DNA from: an uncultured Rhodospirillaceae bacterium
GTDB taxonomy: Bacteria > Pseudomonadota > Alphaproteobacteria > Rhodospirillales > UBA2165
Length of the DNA: 5,096 bases
Direction of reading: 5' to 3'
Assembly: GCA_913041095.1 (NCBI GenBank)
Contig: CAJWIB010000213.1
Span: forward strand, 1-5,096
This document shows, piece by piece, positions 1-5,096 of the stretch. Under the pieces are notes generated by a model. That model was not told where the DNA came from, ran no database searches, and saw only the letters and a list, made by a program, of their open reading frames with translations. A program made the translations under genes and the position numbers. Numbering within the stretch: the stretch's first letter is position 1; the number at the start of each line of letters is the position of its first letter.

Positions 1-1179
1 CTGGCGCTGCCAAGCACCGAGGTTTTTGCCACGCCGTTGGGCGAAGTGCCGCTTGATATGGATGGCGTCGCCTCAATCGTCGCCCTGGCCCAGGTCGAGA
101 TTTTCAATGACACCCATATCGAAGACCATAGTTTGGAAGTGCATCTCCCCTTCCTGCAAAAAGTTCTGAGCGCCTTCAGCATCGTGCCACTGATTGTCGG
201 CCAAGCGAGCCCCGAACAAATCGCCGAAGTACTGGAAACCCTATGGGGCGGGCCGGAAACGCTTATTCTTATTTCATCCGATCTCAGCCATTACCTCCCC
301 TATGACAGAGCCAAAGCGCTCGATGATCAGACCCGCCAAGCGATTGAACAGCTGGATGCGGAAGCGCTTAGCAACGAACAAGCTTGCGGTCGCCATTCGA
401 TCAAAGGGCTGTTGCAATTGGCCCGCCAGAAAGGCCTCACGGTCAAAACCGCTGATGTCAGAAACTCGGGCGATACTGCAGGCACCAAAGACCGGGTCGT
501 TGGTTATGGCTCCTGGTATTTTGAGGAAGGCGGCAGCGGAACAACTACCAAAGATGATTTTGGGATAGCGACGCGTGAACTCCTGGCCACGCACGGCCAA
601 ACCTTACTCCAAGTTGCCGCCGCGGCCATTCTCATCCATCTCAACAAGACCGGCTCAATGAAGTTGAGTTTGAATGAGTTCGCCGAGCCGCTCCGGAATC
701 ATGGTGCGTGCTTTGTCTCCCTCAACAAAGATAACCAACTGCGCGGCTGTATCGGTTCCATTCAAGCGTGGCGGCCGTTGATTACGGATGTCGCCGAAAA
801 TGCCTGCAAGGCGGCCTTCCAGGACCGCCGGTTTAAGAAACTTACCAAAACTGAGATTGAAAAAAACGCTATTGCTATGTCGATCTCAGTCTTGAGTCCG
901 CAAACATTATTGAGTTTTAAAGACGAGGCCGAGTTTTTATCCCAATTACAGCCTGGGATTGATGGCATTGTCCTGCAAGAAGGTAAGCGGTGCGGCATAT
1001 TTTTACCTGTGGTTTGGGAGCAATTGCCAGAGCCTGAAAAATTCCTCAGCCATCTCAAACGCAAAGCCGGACTGGCGGAAGATTACTGGTCGGATACGAT
1101 CCAGGCGTGGCGCTATGTTACTGAAGGGGTTTATTCCAAAGATCTACCACCTGAGGCACCGCTGTGGCAGTTAGACTAA
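1..1179 (+). CDS. Memo-AMMECR1 fusion protein (AmmeMemoRadiSam system B+A), 5'-truncated by the window
   Basis: Partial gene: the frame is open to base 1, and its first codons already encode a conserved Memo stretch (LPSTEVFATPLG, codons 3-14), so the true start lies upstream and the TTG at 37 is not it. 392 codons are visible. Codons 1 to about 175 are the C-terminal part of a Memo domain, a fold related to class III (LigB-type) extradiol dioxygenases. Visible motifs are HSLEVHLPFL (43-52), SSDLSHY (92-98), a Cys in ACGRHS (129) and NSGD (155-158). A linker around 176-192 joins an AMMECR1 domain (about 193-388) with the family hallmark LRGCIG (247-252). In many prokaryotes these are separate proteins B and A, encoded with a radical SAM protein. 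Human MEMO1 is reported to bind metals, but the reaction of the bacterial set is not settled in my knowledge. No signal peptide can be assessed. Family assignment is firm; function is unknown. Confidence 0.93.
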   Translation: MALPSTEVFATPLGEVPLDMDGVASIVALAQVEIFNDTHIEDHSLEVHLPFLQKVLSAFSIVPLIVGQASPEQIAEVLETLWGGPETLILISSDLSHYLPYDRAKALDDQTRQAIEQLDAEALSNEQACGRHSIKGLLQLARQKGLTVKTADVRNSGDTAGTKDRVVGYGSWYFEEGGSGTTTKDDFGIATRELLATHGQTLLQVAAAAILIHLNKTGSMKLSLNEFAEPLRNHGACFVSLNKDNQLRGCIGSIQAWRPLITDVAENACKAAFQDRRFKKLTKTEIEKNAIAMSISVLSPQTLLSFKDEAEFLSQLQPGIDGIVLQEGKRCGIFLPVVWEQLPEPEKFLSHLKRKAGLAEDYWSDTIQAWRYVTEGVYSKDLPPEAPLWQLD

Positions 1180-1190
1180 TCTTGCTCCAG

Positions 1191-1217
1191 CCGCCGCCAT
1201 CGGGCAGATTGGCGGCG
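1191..1217 (+). terminator. GC-rich hairpin after the Memo-AMMECR1 gene, possible terminator
   Basis: CGCCGCC (1192-1198) is perfectly complementary to GGCGGCG (1211-1217), with a 12-nt loop that one A-T pair can shorten. It begins 12 nt after the stop codon and ends 24 nt before the next start. The sequence that follows (aacaaaattt) lacks the T-run of an intrinsic terminator on either strand. It may be a weak terminator, an mRNA 3'-end stabiliser, or chance. Confidence 0.35.
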
Positions 1218-1241
1218 AACAAAATTTGAGAAAGCCTTGAA

Positions 1242-2120
1242 TTGAACGCCTCATCAACCAGCCAAGCTCACCTTTACCTCGCCATCCTTTGGGTTTTTGC
1301 GATGTTATTTTCGTTTCTGACCATGGCGGTGGCGGTACGCGAACTTTCCGACACGCTCAATTCGTTTCAAATTGTATTTGTAAGAACAATTGTCGCGCTG
1401 AGCGTTGTTGTTGTTATTGTCATTTGTTCTAAACCCGGAGCGCTCTCGTTCCAGCGGGCGCCACTCCAAATCTTCAGAAATGTGATCCACTATGGTGCCA
1501 ATCTGACTTGGATTATCGGTGTTAGCCTGATCCCACTGGCGCAAGTTTTTGCGCTGGAATTCACTATACCAATTTGGGTGGCAATTATGGCCGTCCTGTT
1601 TCTCAAAGAGAAAATGACCGTCGGCAAAATTGTCGCCACGATTTTAGGCTTTGTCGGCGTCTTGGTGGTGCTGCGCCCCGGCATGGTGGCGATTGAGATC
1701 GGTTCAATTTCAGTGCTCGCCGCCTCTGTTGGCTTTGCCATTGCCTTTGCCACCGGTAAATCTTTGGCCAGAGATAACTCGCCTCTAACCCTATTGTTCG
1801 GAATGTTTGCTACACAGCTACCGGTCAGTGCGATTGGTGGCATTGCGGTCTGGGTAACGCCAGAATGGGCGGATGTGCCATGGATTTTGTGGATCGGCGC
1901 GATGGCACTGACAGCGCATTATTCAATGGTCCGAGCTCTTGCCTTGGCCGATGTGACGCTAATATTACCAATAGATTTCCTGCGCATGCCGCTAATCGCC
2001 ATTATCGGATTTTTTCTCTATGCTGAGCCCTTTTCAATATGGATATTCCTCGGCGCGGCGCTGATTTTTGCTGGCAATTACTACAACATCTATCGCGAAC
2101 GGCAATTGATGCAGGAATGA
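1242..2120 (+). CDS. DMT-superfamily (EamA) inner-membrane transporter
   Basis: A 292-residue, very hydrophobic protein with about ten predicted membrane spans arranged as two EamA repeats (roughly residues 12-145 and 155-283), the normal size and layout for drug/metabolite transporters. The first repeat carries an RN..HYGANLTWIIGVSLIPLAQ-type segment (79-101) and FLKEK (120-124). The second ends with PIDFLRMPLIAIIGFFLYAE (243-262) and GAALIFAGNYYNIYRE (271-286), which match bacterial EamA exporters. Such proteins move small metabolites, often outward; the substrate cannot be read from sequence. An in-frame TGA at 1227-1229 leaves the TTG at 1242 as the first usable start, with GAGA about 10 nt upstream. 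The next ATG, at 1302, would cut off most of the first membrane span. The gene follows the Memo-AMMECR1 gene by 62 nt and precedes the cupin gene by 102 nt, so its operon membership is open. Confidence 0.93.
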   Translation: MNASSTSQAHLYLAILWVFAMLFSFLTMAVAVRELSDTLNSFQIVFVRTIVALSVVVVIVICSKPGALSFQRAPLQIFRNVIHYGANLTWIIGVSLIPLAQVFALEFTIPIWVAIMAVLFLKEKMTVGKIVATILGFVGVLVVLRPGMVAIEIGSISVLAASVGFAIAFATGKSLARDNSPLTLLFGMFATQLPVSAIGGIAVWVTPEWADVPWILWIGAMALTAHYSMVRALALADVTLILPIDFLRMPLIAIIGFFLYAEPFSIWIFLGAALIFAGNYYNIYRERQLMQE

Positions 2121-2222
2121 GGCTAAATTCGTCTTATTTTTTCAATTCATATAGCCGCTGTTGATTTTATTTGCTAAAGGCTCCCTGTGATCTACTGATC
2201 GATTGAACTGGGGAGAATTTCA
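2121..2222 (+). promoter_or_regulatory. Intergenic leader upstream of the cupin gene, possible promoter and SD-masking hairpin
   Basis: This 102-nt gap is the longest in the window and is AT-rich in its first 60 nt, including a six-T run at 2137-2142, so it is the likeliest place for an internal promoter. I see no good -35/-10 pair; TTCAAT (2141) with TTTTAT (2165), 18 nt apart, is only a weak match. CTCCCTG (2181-2187) can pair with TGGGGAG (2209-2215), five Watson-Crick pairs plus two G-U, which would bury the cupin Shine-Dalgarno. The 21-nt loop holds two TGATC copies (2188-2192 and 2196-2200). Promoter and hairpin are both inference. Confidence 0.3.
2210..2215 (+). promoter_or_regulatory. 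Ribosome binding site of the cupin gene
   Basis: GGGGAG lies 7 nt before the ATG at 2223, good Shine-Dalgarno spacing, and supports that start. The same bases form the right arm of the possible leader hairpin. Confidence 0.7.
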
Positions 2223-2690
2223 ATGACGCTTAATGTCCGCCGTATCGTGACAACACATACTGCCGAAGGTAAAGCCATTGTCGGGACTGACGAAGTCACC
2301 AGCAATATCCAACAACTACGCTCCGGCAACTATGAGACATTAGTTTGGGTAACCGAAGAGTCTCCGGCTGATGTTAACGGCGAAGACTTAACGGCGACGC
2401 CACGGGATATTGAACCTCCAGCCAATGGCTCAATTTTTCGCATGCTCGAACTCGTGCCCGGCAAGGAAGCATATATGCACCAAACCGATACGATAGACTA
2501 TGCCATCTGCATGTCAGGCAAATGTGAAATGCTGCTAGATGAAGACGAAATAGTCGATTTTAACCAGGGTGATGTGATGGTGCAGCGTGGCACCTGGCAT
2601 GGCTGGGCTAACCCTTATGACGAGCCCTGTCAGATCGCTTTTATTCTGATTGGCGCCAACGCCCCAACCAAACATTGGCATAAGCATTAA
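2223..2690 (+). CDS. Small single-domain cupin protein, function unknown
   Basis: A 155-residue soluble protein with no signal peptide or membrane span. Residues about 70-145 form a cupin beta-barrel. Motif 1 is PGKEAYMHQTDTIDY...G (79-99): it keeps the first His (H86), but the second His of the usual HxH is Thr (T88) and the Glu position appears to be Asp (D92). Motif 2 is GDVMVQRGTWHGWAN (116-130) and keeps its His (H126) and Asn (N130). This pattern (HxT...DY, then VQRGT.H.W.N) recurs in a group of cupins near catabolic or transport genes that are usually annotated only as 'cupin domain-containing protein'. With two of four metal ligands clear, it may bind metal weakly or act as a binding or isomerase-like protein. 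The ATG has a good Shine-Dalgarno. The EamA exporter lies upstream and cysQ 26 nt downstream, so it may be co-transcribed with cysQ. Family is secure, activity unknown. Confidence 0.88.
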   Translation: MTLNVRRIVTTHTAEGKAIVGTDEVTSNIQQLRSGNYETLVWVTEESPADVNGEDLTATPRDIEPPANGSIFRMLELVPGKEAYMHQTDTIDYAICMSGKCEMLLDEDEIVDFNQGDVMVQRGTWHGWANPYDEPCQIAFILIGANAPTKHWHKH

Positions 2691-2699
2691 GATGCCAAT
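2674..2699 (+). repeat. Perfect 8-bp inverted repeat across the cupin stop codon
   Basis: ATTGGCAT (2674-2681) and ATGCCAAT (2692-2699) are exact reverse complements separated by 10 nt, with the TAA stop (2688-2690) in the loop. The repeat ends 5 nt before the cysQ Shine-Dalgarno. No T-run follows, so it is not a standard terminator. The left arm also encodes the His-Trp-His tail of the cupin, and an 8-bp repeat can arise by chance in 5 kb. Confidence 0.45.
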
Positions 2700-2704
2700 A
2701 ACTA

Positions 2705-2709
2705 AAGGA
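2705..2709 (+). promoter_or_regulatory. Ribosome binding site that decides the TTG start of cysQ
   Basis: AAGGA lies 7 nt before TTG at 2717. Its spacing makes the TTG the likely start, since no ATG lies nearby in frame and the protein from TTG begins where CysQ homologues usually do. Confidence 0.7.
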
Positions 2710-2716
2710 TAAAATT

Positions 2717-3481
2717 TTGCTTCCTGACTTTACCGATAACTTTGTTGAGCAACTTCTCAGTCTGGCGATTGAGGCCGGCGACGCTATTCTTGAGATTTAT
2801 CATACTGATTTCGAGATTCGCTTAAAAGATGACGTCTCACCGGTCACCGAGGCAGATGAAAAAGCCGAGGCGATCATCTTGGCAGGTTTGGCGGCATTAG
2901 CGCCAAATATTCCGGCGATCGGTGAAGAAGCTTTTACCACAGGCGAGAGGCCAGACATTAGCGGTGGTGTGTTCTGGCTGGTCGATGCGCTTGATGGCAC
3001 CAAAGAATTCGTCAACAAAAGGGATGAGTTTACGGTTAATATCGCCTTGATCGAAAACGGCTTGCCGATTTTTGGTATTGTGCACGCGCCGGTAATCTCA
3101 AAAAGTTTCTGGGGTGGCCCGTTTGGTGCATTTAGCCAGGAACAAGATCAGGAAAAAACACCCATGGCCGCCCGGGAGCCGGCCGAAGATGGTATCGTCG
3201 TGGTGGCCAGCCGTTCACACCGGGCAGGTGAAGAGGAATTCCTCCAAGATTACACTGTAAAAAGAATTATCAATTCTGGCAGTTCCTTGAAAATTTGCTT
3301 GATCGCGGCTGGTGAAGCTGATCTTTATCCAAGGCTCGGGCCAACGTCGGAATGGGATATCGCTGCTGGTCATGCTGTACTGGCGGCGGCCGGTGGTTCG
3401 CTCACCCAGATCGACGGCTCGCCTTTTATTTATGGTAAAGAAAATATTCGCAATCCGCATTTTATCGCCAAAGGGCGTTAA
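2717..3481 (+). CDS. cysQ: 3'(2'),5'-bisphosphate nucleotidase CysQ
   Basis: A 254-residue member of the Mg-dependent, Li-sensitive inositol monophosphatase-like superfamily, full length for CysQ. It removes the 3'-phosphate of PAP (and can act on PAPS), giving AMP and recycling a by-product of sulfate assimilation and of acyl-carrier-protein loading that would otherwise inhibit cells. Visible motifs in order: SPVTEAD (41-47), GEE with the metal-binding Glu (69-71), the DALDGTKEF metal site (90-98), SRSH (165-168), GSSLK (188-192), and YPRLGPTSEWDIAAG (204-218) with the C-terminal metal-binding Asp. All key residues are present. The start is a TTG with a well-placed AAGGA. It sits 26 nt after the cupin gene and 27 nt before tsaC, all in one direction. 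Related inositol monophosphatases are the main alternative, but the EWDIAAG and DGTKEF forms favour CysQ. Confidence 0.94.
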   Translation: MLPDFTDNFVEQLLSLAIEAGDAILEIYHTDFEIRLKDDVSPVTEADEKAEAIILAGLAALAPNIPAIGEEAFTTGERPDISGGVFWLVDALDGTKEFVNKRDEFTVNIALIENGLPIFGIVHAPVISKSFWGGPFGAFSQEQDQEKTPMAAREPAEDGIVVVASRSHRAGEEEFLQDYTVKRIINSGSSLKICLIAAGEADLYPRLGPTSEWDIAAGHAVLAAAGGSLTQIDGSPFIYGKENIRNPHFIAKGR

Positions 3482-3508
3482 CGTTCAAACCGTGCTATAA
3501 GCTCGATC

Positions 3509-4453
3509 ATGACGACGTATATCATAAAAGCTGATACCACAGGAATAGAAAAAGCCGCCCATTTGCTGCAAACGGGTGAGCTGGTCGCGTTCCCAACCGA
3601 GACTGTCTATGGCCTGGGTGCCGACGCGACCAATGACCAGGCCGTCGTGCGTATCTATGAAGCCAAGGGCCGCCCAACTTTTAATCCATTAATTGTGCAT
3701 TTTCCAAATATCGATGCGATCAAAGCGGAAGTGCGCTGGAATGACCTGGCCGAAAAACTAGCGGCAGAATTTTGGCCCGGCGCGCTGACGCTGATCCTGC
3801 CACGGACTGAGAATTGCCGCCTGTCACGTCTGGTGAGCGCGGGACTTGAGAACGTTGCTGTACGGGTACCGGCCCATTCTGTCGCGCATGCCTTAATTGA
3901 AACTGCGGCTTGTCCAATCGCTGCACCGAGCGCCAACGCTTCCGGTAAAATCAGCCCAACCACCGCCGCTCATGTTGGCGCTTCTCTTAGCGGCAAAGTT
4001 TCTTGCATTTTGGATGGCGGAACCTGTTCGATAGGCTTGGAATCAGCGGTGGTAGATTTGTCGGGTGGCACCTCAGCGCTGTTGAGACCGGGTGGTGTCA
4101 CGGTCGAAGAAATCGAAGCATTGATTGGCCCTATTGAAATCGGAGGTGATGATGACCTCCTCAAATCTCCCGGCATGCTGTCGCGTCATTATGCTCCAGA
4201 GGTACCCATCCGATTAAACGCCGATGACTTTGAAGCGAATGAAAGCGTCTTGGGGTTTGGGCCTAATGCGCCCGGGGATGCCTTAAATCTAAGCGCGAGT
4301 GGTGATCTGGTTGAAGCGGCAGCGAATTTGTTTGCCATGCTCTACGAGCTGGATCAACCCGGCGGCAGAACCATTGCCATTATGGCGATCCCGGAAGAAG
4401 GCCTGGGTCTCGCCATCAACGACCGCTTGCGTCGCGCGGCTTGGCGTGAATAA
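3509..4453 (+). CDS. tsaC: Threonylcarbamoyl-AMP synthase, two-domain TsaC/Sua5 type
   Basis: A 314-residue cytoplasmic enzyme making L-threonylcarbamoyl-AMP from threonine, bicarbonate and ATP, the first step of t6A37 formation in ANN-decoding tRNAs; TsaB/D/E finish the reaction. The N-terminal YrdC domain (about 10-200) shows FPTETVYGLGADA (28-40), KGRP (53-56) and APSAN (139-143), giving the catalytic KxR/SxN set as K53, R55, S141 and N143. Also present are GLESAVVD (176-183, where Ala replaces the more common Thr) and RPGG (193-196). SPGMLSRHYAP (220-230) is the typical linker to the C-terminal Sua5 domain, which ends in the conserved GLAINDRLRRAA (300-311). The length fits Sua5 rather than the short TsaC of E. 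coli. ATG at 3509 is the first start after the cysQ stop (27-nt gap). No clear Shine-Dalgarno is visible, so translation may rely on coupling. Confidence 0.96.
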   Translation: MTTYIIKADTTGIEKAAHLLQTGELVAFPTETVYGLGADATNDQAVVRIYEAKGRPTFNPLIVHFPNIDAIKAEVRWNDLAEKLAAEFWPGALTLILPRTENCRLSRLVSAGLENVAVRVPAHSVAHALIETAACPIAAPSANASGKISPTTAAHVGASLSGKVSCILDGGTCSIGLESAVVDLSGGTSALLRPGGVTVEEIEALIGPIEIGGDDDLLKSPGMLSRHYAPEVPIRLNADDFEANESVLGFGPNAPGDALNLSASGDLVEAAANLFAMLYELDQPGGRTIAIMAIPEEGLGLAINDRLRRAAWRE

Positions 4454-4460
4454 TCGGCCC

Positions 4461-5096
4461 ATGGTACTTGATCAACAATTAGTCACGACGATTACCAAAA
4501 TCCTCGGCTCGGGCGGCGTCATTACCGACACCAGTGATATGGCGCCCTATCTCCATGAAGAGCGTGGTTTGGCAGAAAGTTCGGCTGATCTGGTTGCGCG
4601 GCCCGCCAACACATCAGAAGTCGCAGCTGTGGTTCGCGCCTGCGCTAAGACTAAAACACCGATTGTACCTGTGGGCGGCAGCACGGGACTGGTCGGCGGC
4701 ACCTTGGCCAAAGGCGGCGTGCTGGTAGCAACGGATCGGATGAATAAAATCATCGAGATTGATGCGCTCAATAACACCTTGACCGTGGAGACCGGCTGTA
4801 TTCTGACCGATTTGCAGACTGCCGCAGCTGATCAAGATTGTCTGTTTCCACTGAGTCTGGGTGCTGAAGGCAGTTGCCGGATCGGCGGCAATTTATCGAC
4901 CAATGCTGGTGGAATTGGGGTTTTGCGTTACGGCAATACGCGCGATCTGGTGCTCGGTTTGGAAGTCGTTTTACCCAGTGGCGAGATTTGGGACGGCCTC
5001 AGCGCGCTCCGCAAAGACAATACCGGCTATGATCTTAAGCAACTCTTTATTGGCGCGGAAGGCACCCTCGGCATTATCACGCAGGCCGTACTAAAA
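4461..5096 (+). CDS. FAD-binding oxidoreductase, D-2-hydroxyacid/2-hydroxyglutarate dehydrogenase type, 3'-truncated by the window
   Basis: The frame from ATG 4461 stays open to the last base: 212 residues visible of a family usually around 460-480. This is the PCMH-type FAD-binding (FAD_binding_4) domain. It shows ARPANTSEVAAVVRACA (46-62), the pyrophosphate-binding loop PVGGSTGLVGG (70-80), GAEGSCRIGGNLSTNAGG (134-151), LRYGNTRDLVLGLEVVLPSG (155-174) and LRKDNTGYDLKQLFIGAEG (183-201). The missing C-terminal half should hold the FAD-oxidase C domain that binds substrate. These motifs match the D-2-hydroxyglutarate/D-lactate dehydrogenase and GlcD relatives, which oxidise D-2-hydroxyacids to 2-oxoacids; the exact substrate cannot be set from this half. 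It starts 7 nt after the tsaC stop without a clear Shine-Dalgarno, so translational coupling is likely. An in-frame GTG at 4446, overlapping tsaC, is a less likely alternative start. Confidence 0.93.
   Translation, partial: MVLDQQLVTTITKILGSGGVITDTSDMAPYLHEERGLAESSADLVARPANTSEVAAVVRACAKTKTPIVPVGGSTGLVGGTLAKGGVLVATDRMNKIIEIDALNNTLTVETGCILTDLQTAAADQDCLFPLSLGAEGSCRIGGNLSTNAGGIGVLRYGNTRDLVLGLEVVLPSGEIWDGLSALRKDNTGYDLKQLFIGAEGTLGIITQAVLK

Noticed and set aside
274..1064. Reverse-strand open frames of about 100 codons inside the Memo-AMMECR1 gene
   Set aside because: They lie wholly opposite a strongly conserved coding sequence, show no recognisable domain, and are typical antisense shadows.
37..1179. 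A complete gene starting at the TTG at 37
   Set aside because: The frame is open to base 1 and the preceding codons encode a conserved Memo motif, so the gene is cut by the window edge.
1490..1843. Reverse-strand frame of 117 codons inside the transporter gene
   Set aside because: It is antisense to hydrophobic codons of a clear EamA protein, is low in complexity (Thr/Ala/Ile-rich) and has no domain.
2137..2142. Six-T run after the transporter as an intrinsic terminator
   Set aside because: No convincing GC-rich stem precedes it; the upstream bases are the end of the coding sequence and do not fold into a clear hairpin.
3655..4176. Reverse-strand frames opposite tsaC
   Set aside because: The sense strand encodes an intact TsaC/Sua5 with all catalytic motifs; the antisense products match nothing I know.
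4534..5094. Short forward and reverse frames (4534-4728, 4861-5094, 4547-4777) that look like the only genes at the right end
   Set aside because: The real gene is the frame from 4461 that runs off the window without a stop and encodes a textbook FAD-binding domain; these are its shadows.
1..5096. A CRISPR array, tRNA, mobile element or defence system
   Set aside because: I found no regularly spaced repeats, tRNA-like cloverleaf, transposase or nuclease motif; nearly all bases lie in six recognisable genes.

Overview
This 5.1-kb window is a dense, all-forward stretch of ordinary bacterial chromosome. It holds six genes, two of them cut by the window edges. Moderate GC and the style of the proteins suggest an alphaproteobacterium: a RhaT/EamA-type exporter ending in IDFLRMPLIA...GAALIFAGNYY, a two-domain TsaC/Sua5, and a D-2-hydroxyacid dehydrogenase-type flavoprotein directly after it. 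The assignment is inferred from family resemblance, because no rRNA or other phylogenetic marker is present. I see no transposase, integrase, phage gene, tRNA, CRISPR array or attachment site.

Layout: (1) bases 1-1179 carry the 3' part of a Memo-AMMECR1 fusion protein, combining components B and A of the 'AmmeMemoRadiSam' set. (2) A 62-nt gap with a GC-rich hairpin leads to a 10-TM DMT/EamA transporter (1242-2120, TTG start). (3) A 102-nt AT-rich gap, with a leader that could fold over the ribosome binding site, precedes a small cupin protein (2223-2690). (4) A 26-nt gap, with a perfect 8-bp inverted repeat across the cupin stop codon, leads to CysQ, the 3'(2'),5'-bisphosphate nucleotidase (2717-3481, TTG start with a good Shine-Dalgarno). 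(5) A 27-nt gap leads to the threonylcarbamoyl-AMP synthase TsaC/Sua5 (3509-4453). (6) Seven nt later begins an FAD-linked oxidoreductase (4461 to the window end, C-terminus missing).

How they may work together: cupin, cysQ, tsaC and the FAD oxidoreductase are close enough to form one transcription unit. Their known roles (PAP recycling in sulfate assimilation, tRNA t6A37 synthesis, 2-hydroxyacid oxidation) do not form a single pathway, so this looks like a housekeeping neighbourhood rather than a dedicated system. The DMT gene could be co-transcribed with the Memo-AMMECR1 gene or start its own unit.

The most interesting item is the Memo-AMMECR1 fusion, from a conserved but poorly understood protein set. 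I found no convincing evidence of a wholly new multi-gene system. The remaining observations are modest: a cupin with a degenerate metal motif, possible RNA structures at gene borders, and non-ATG starts.
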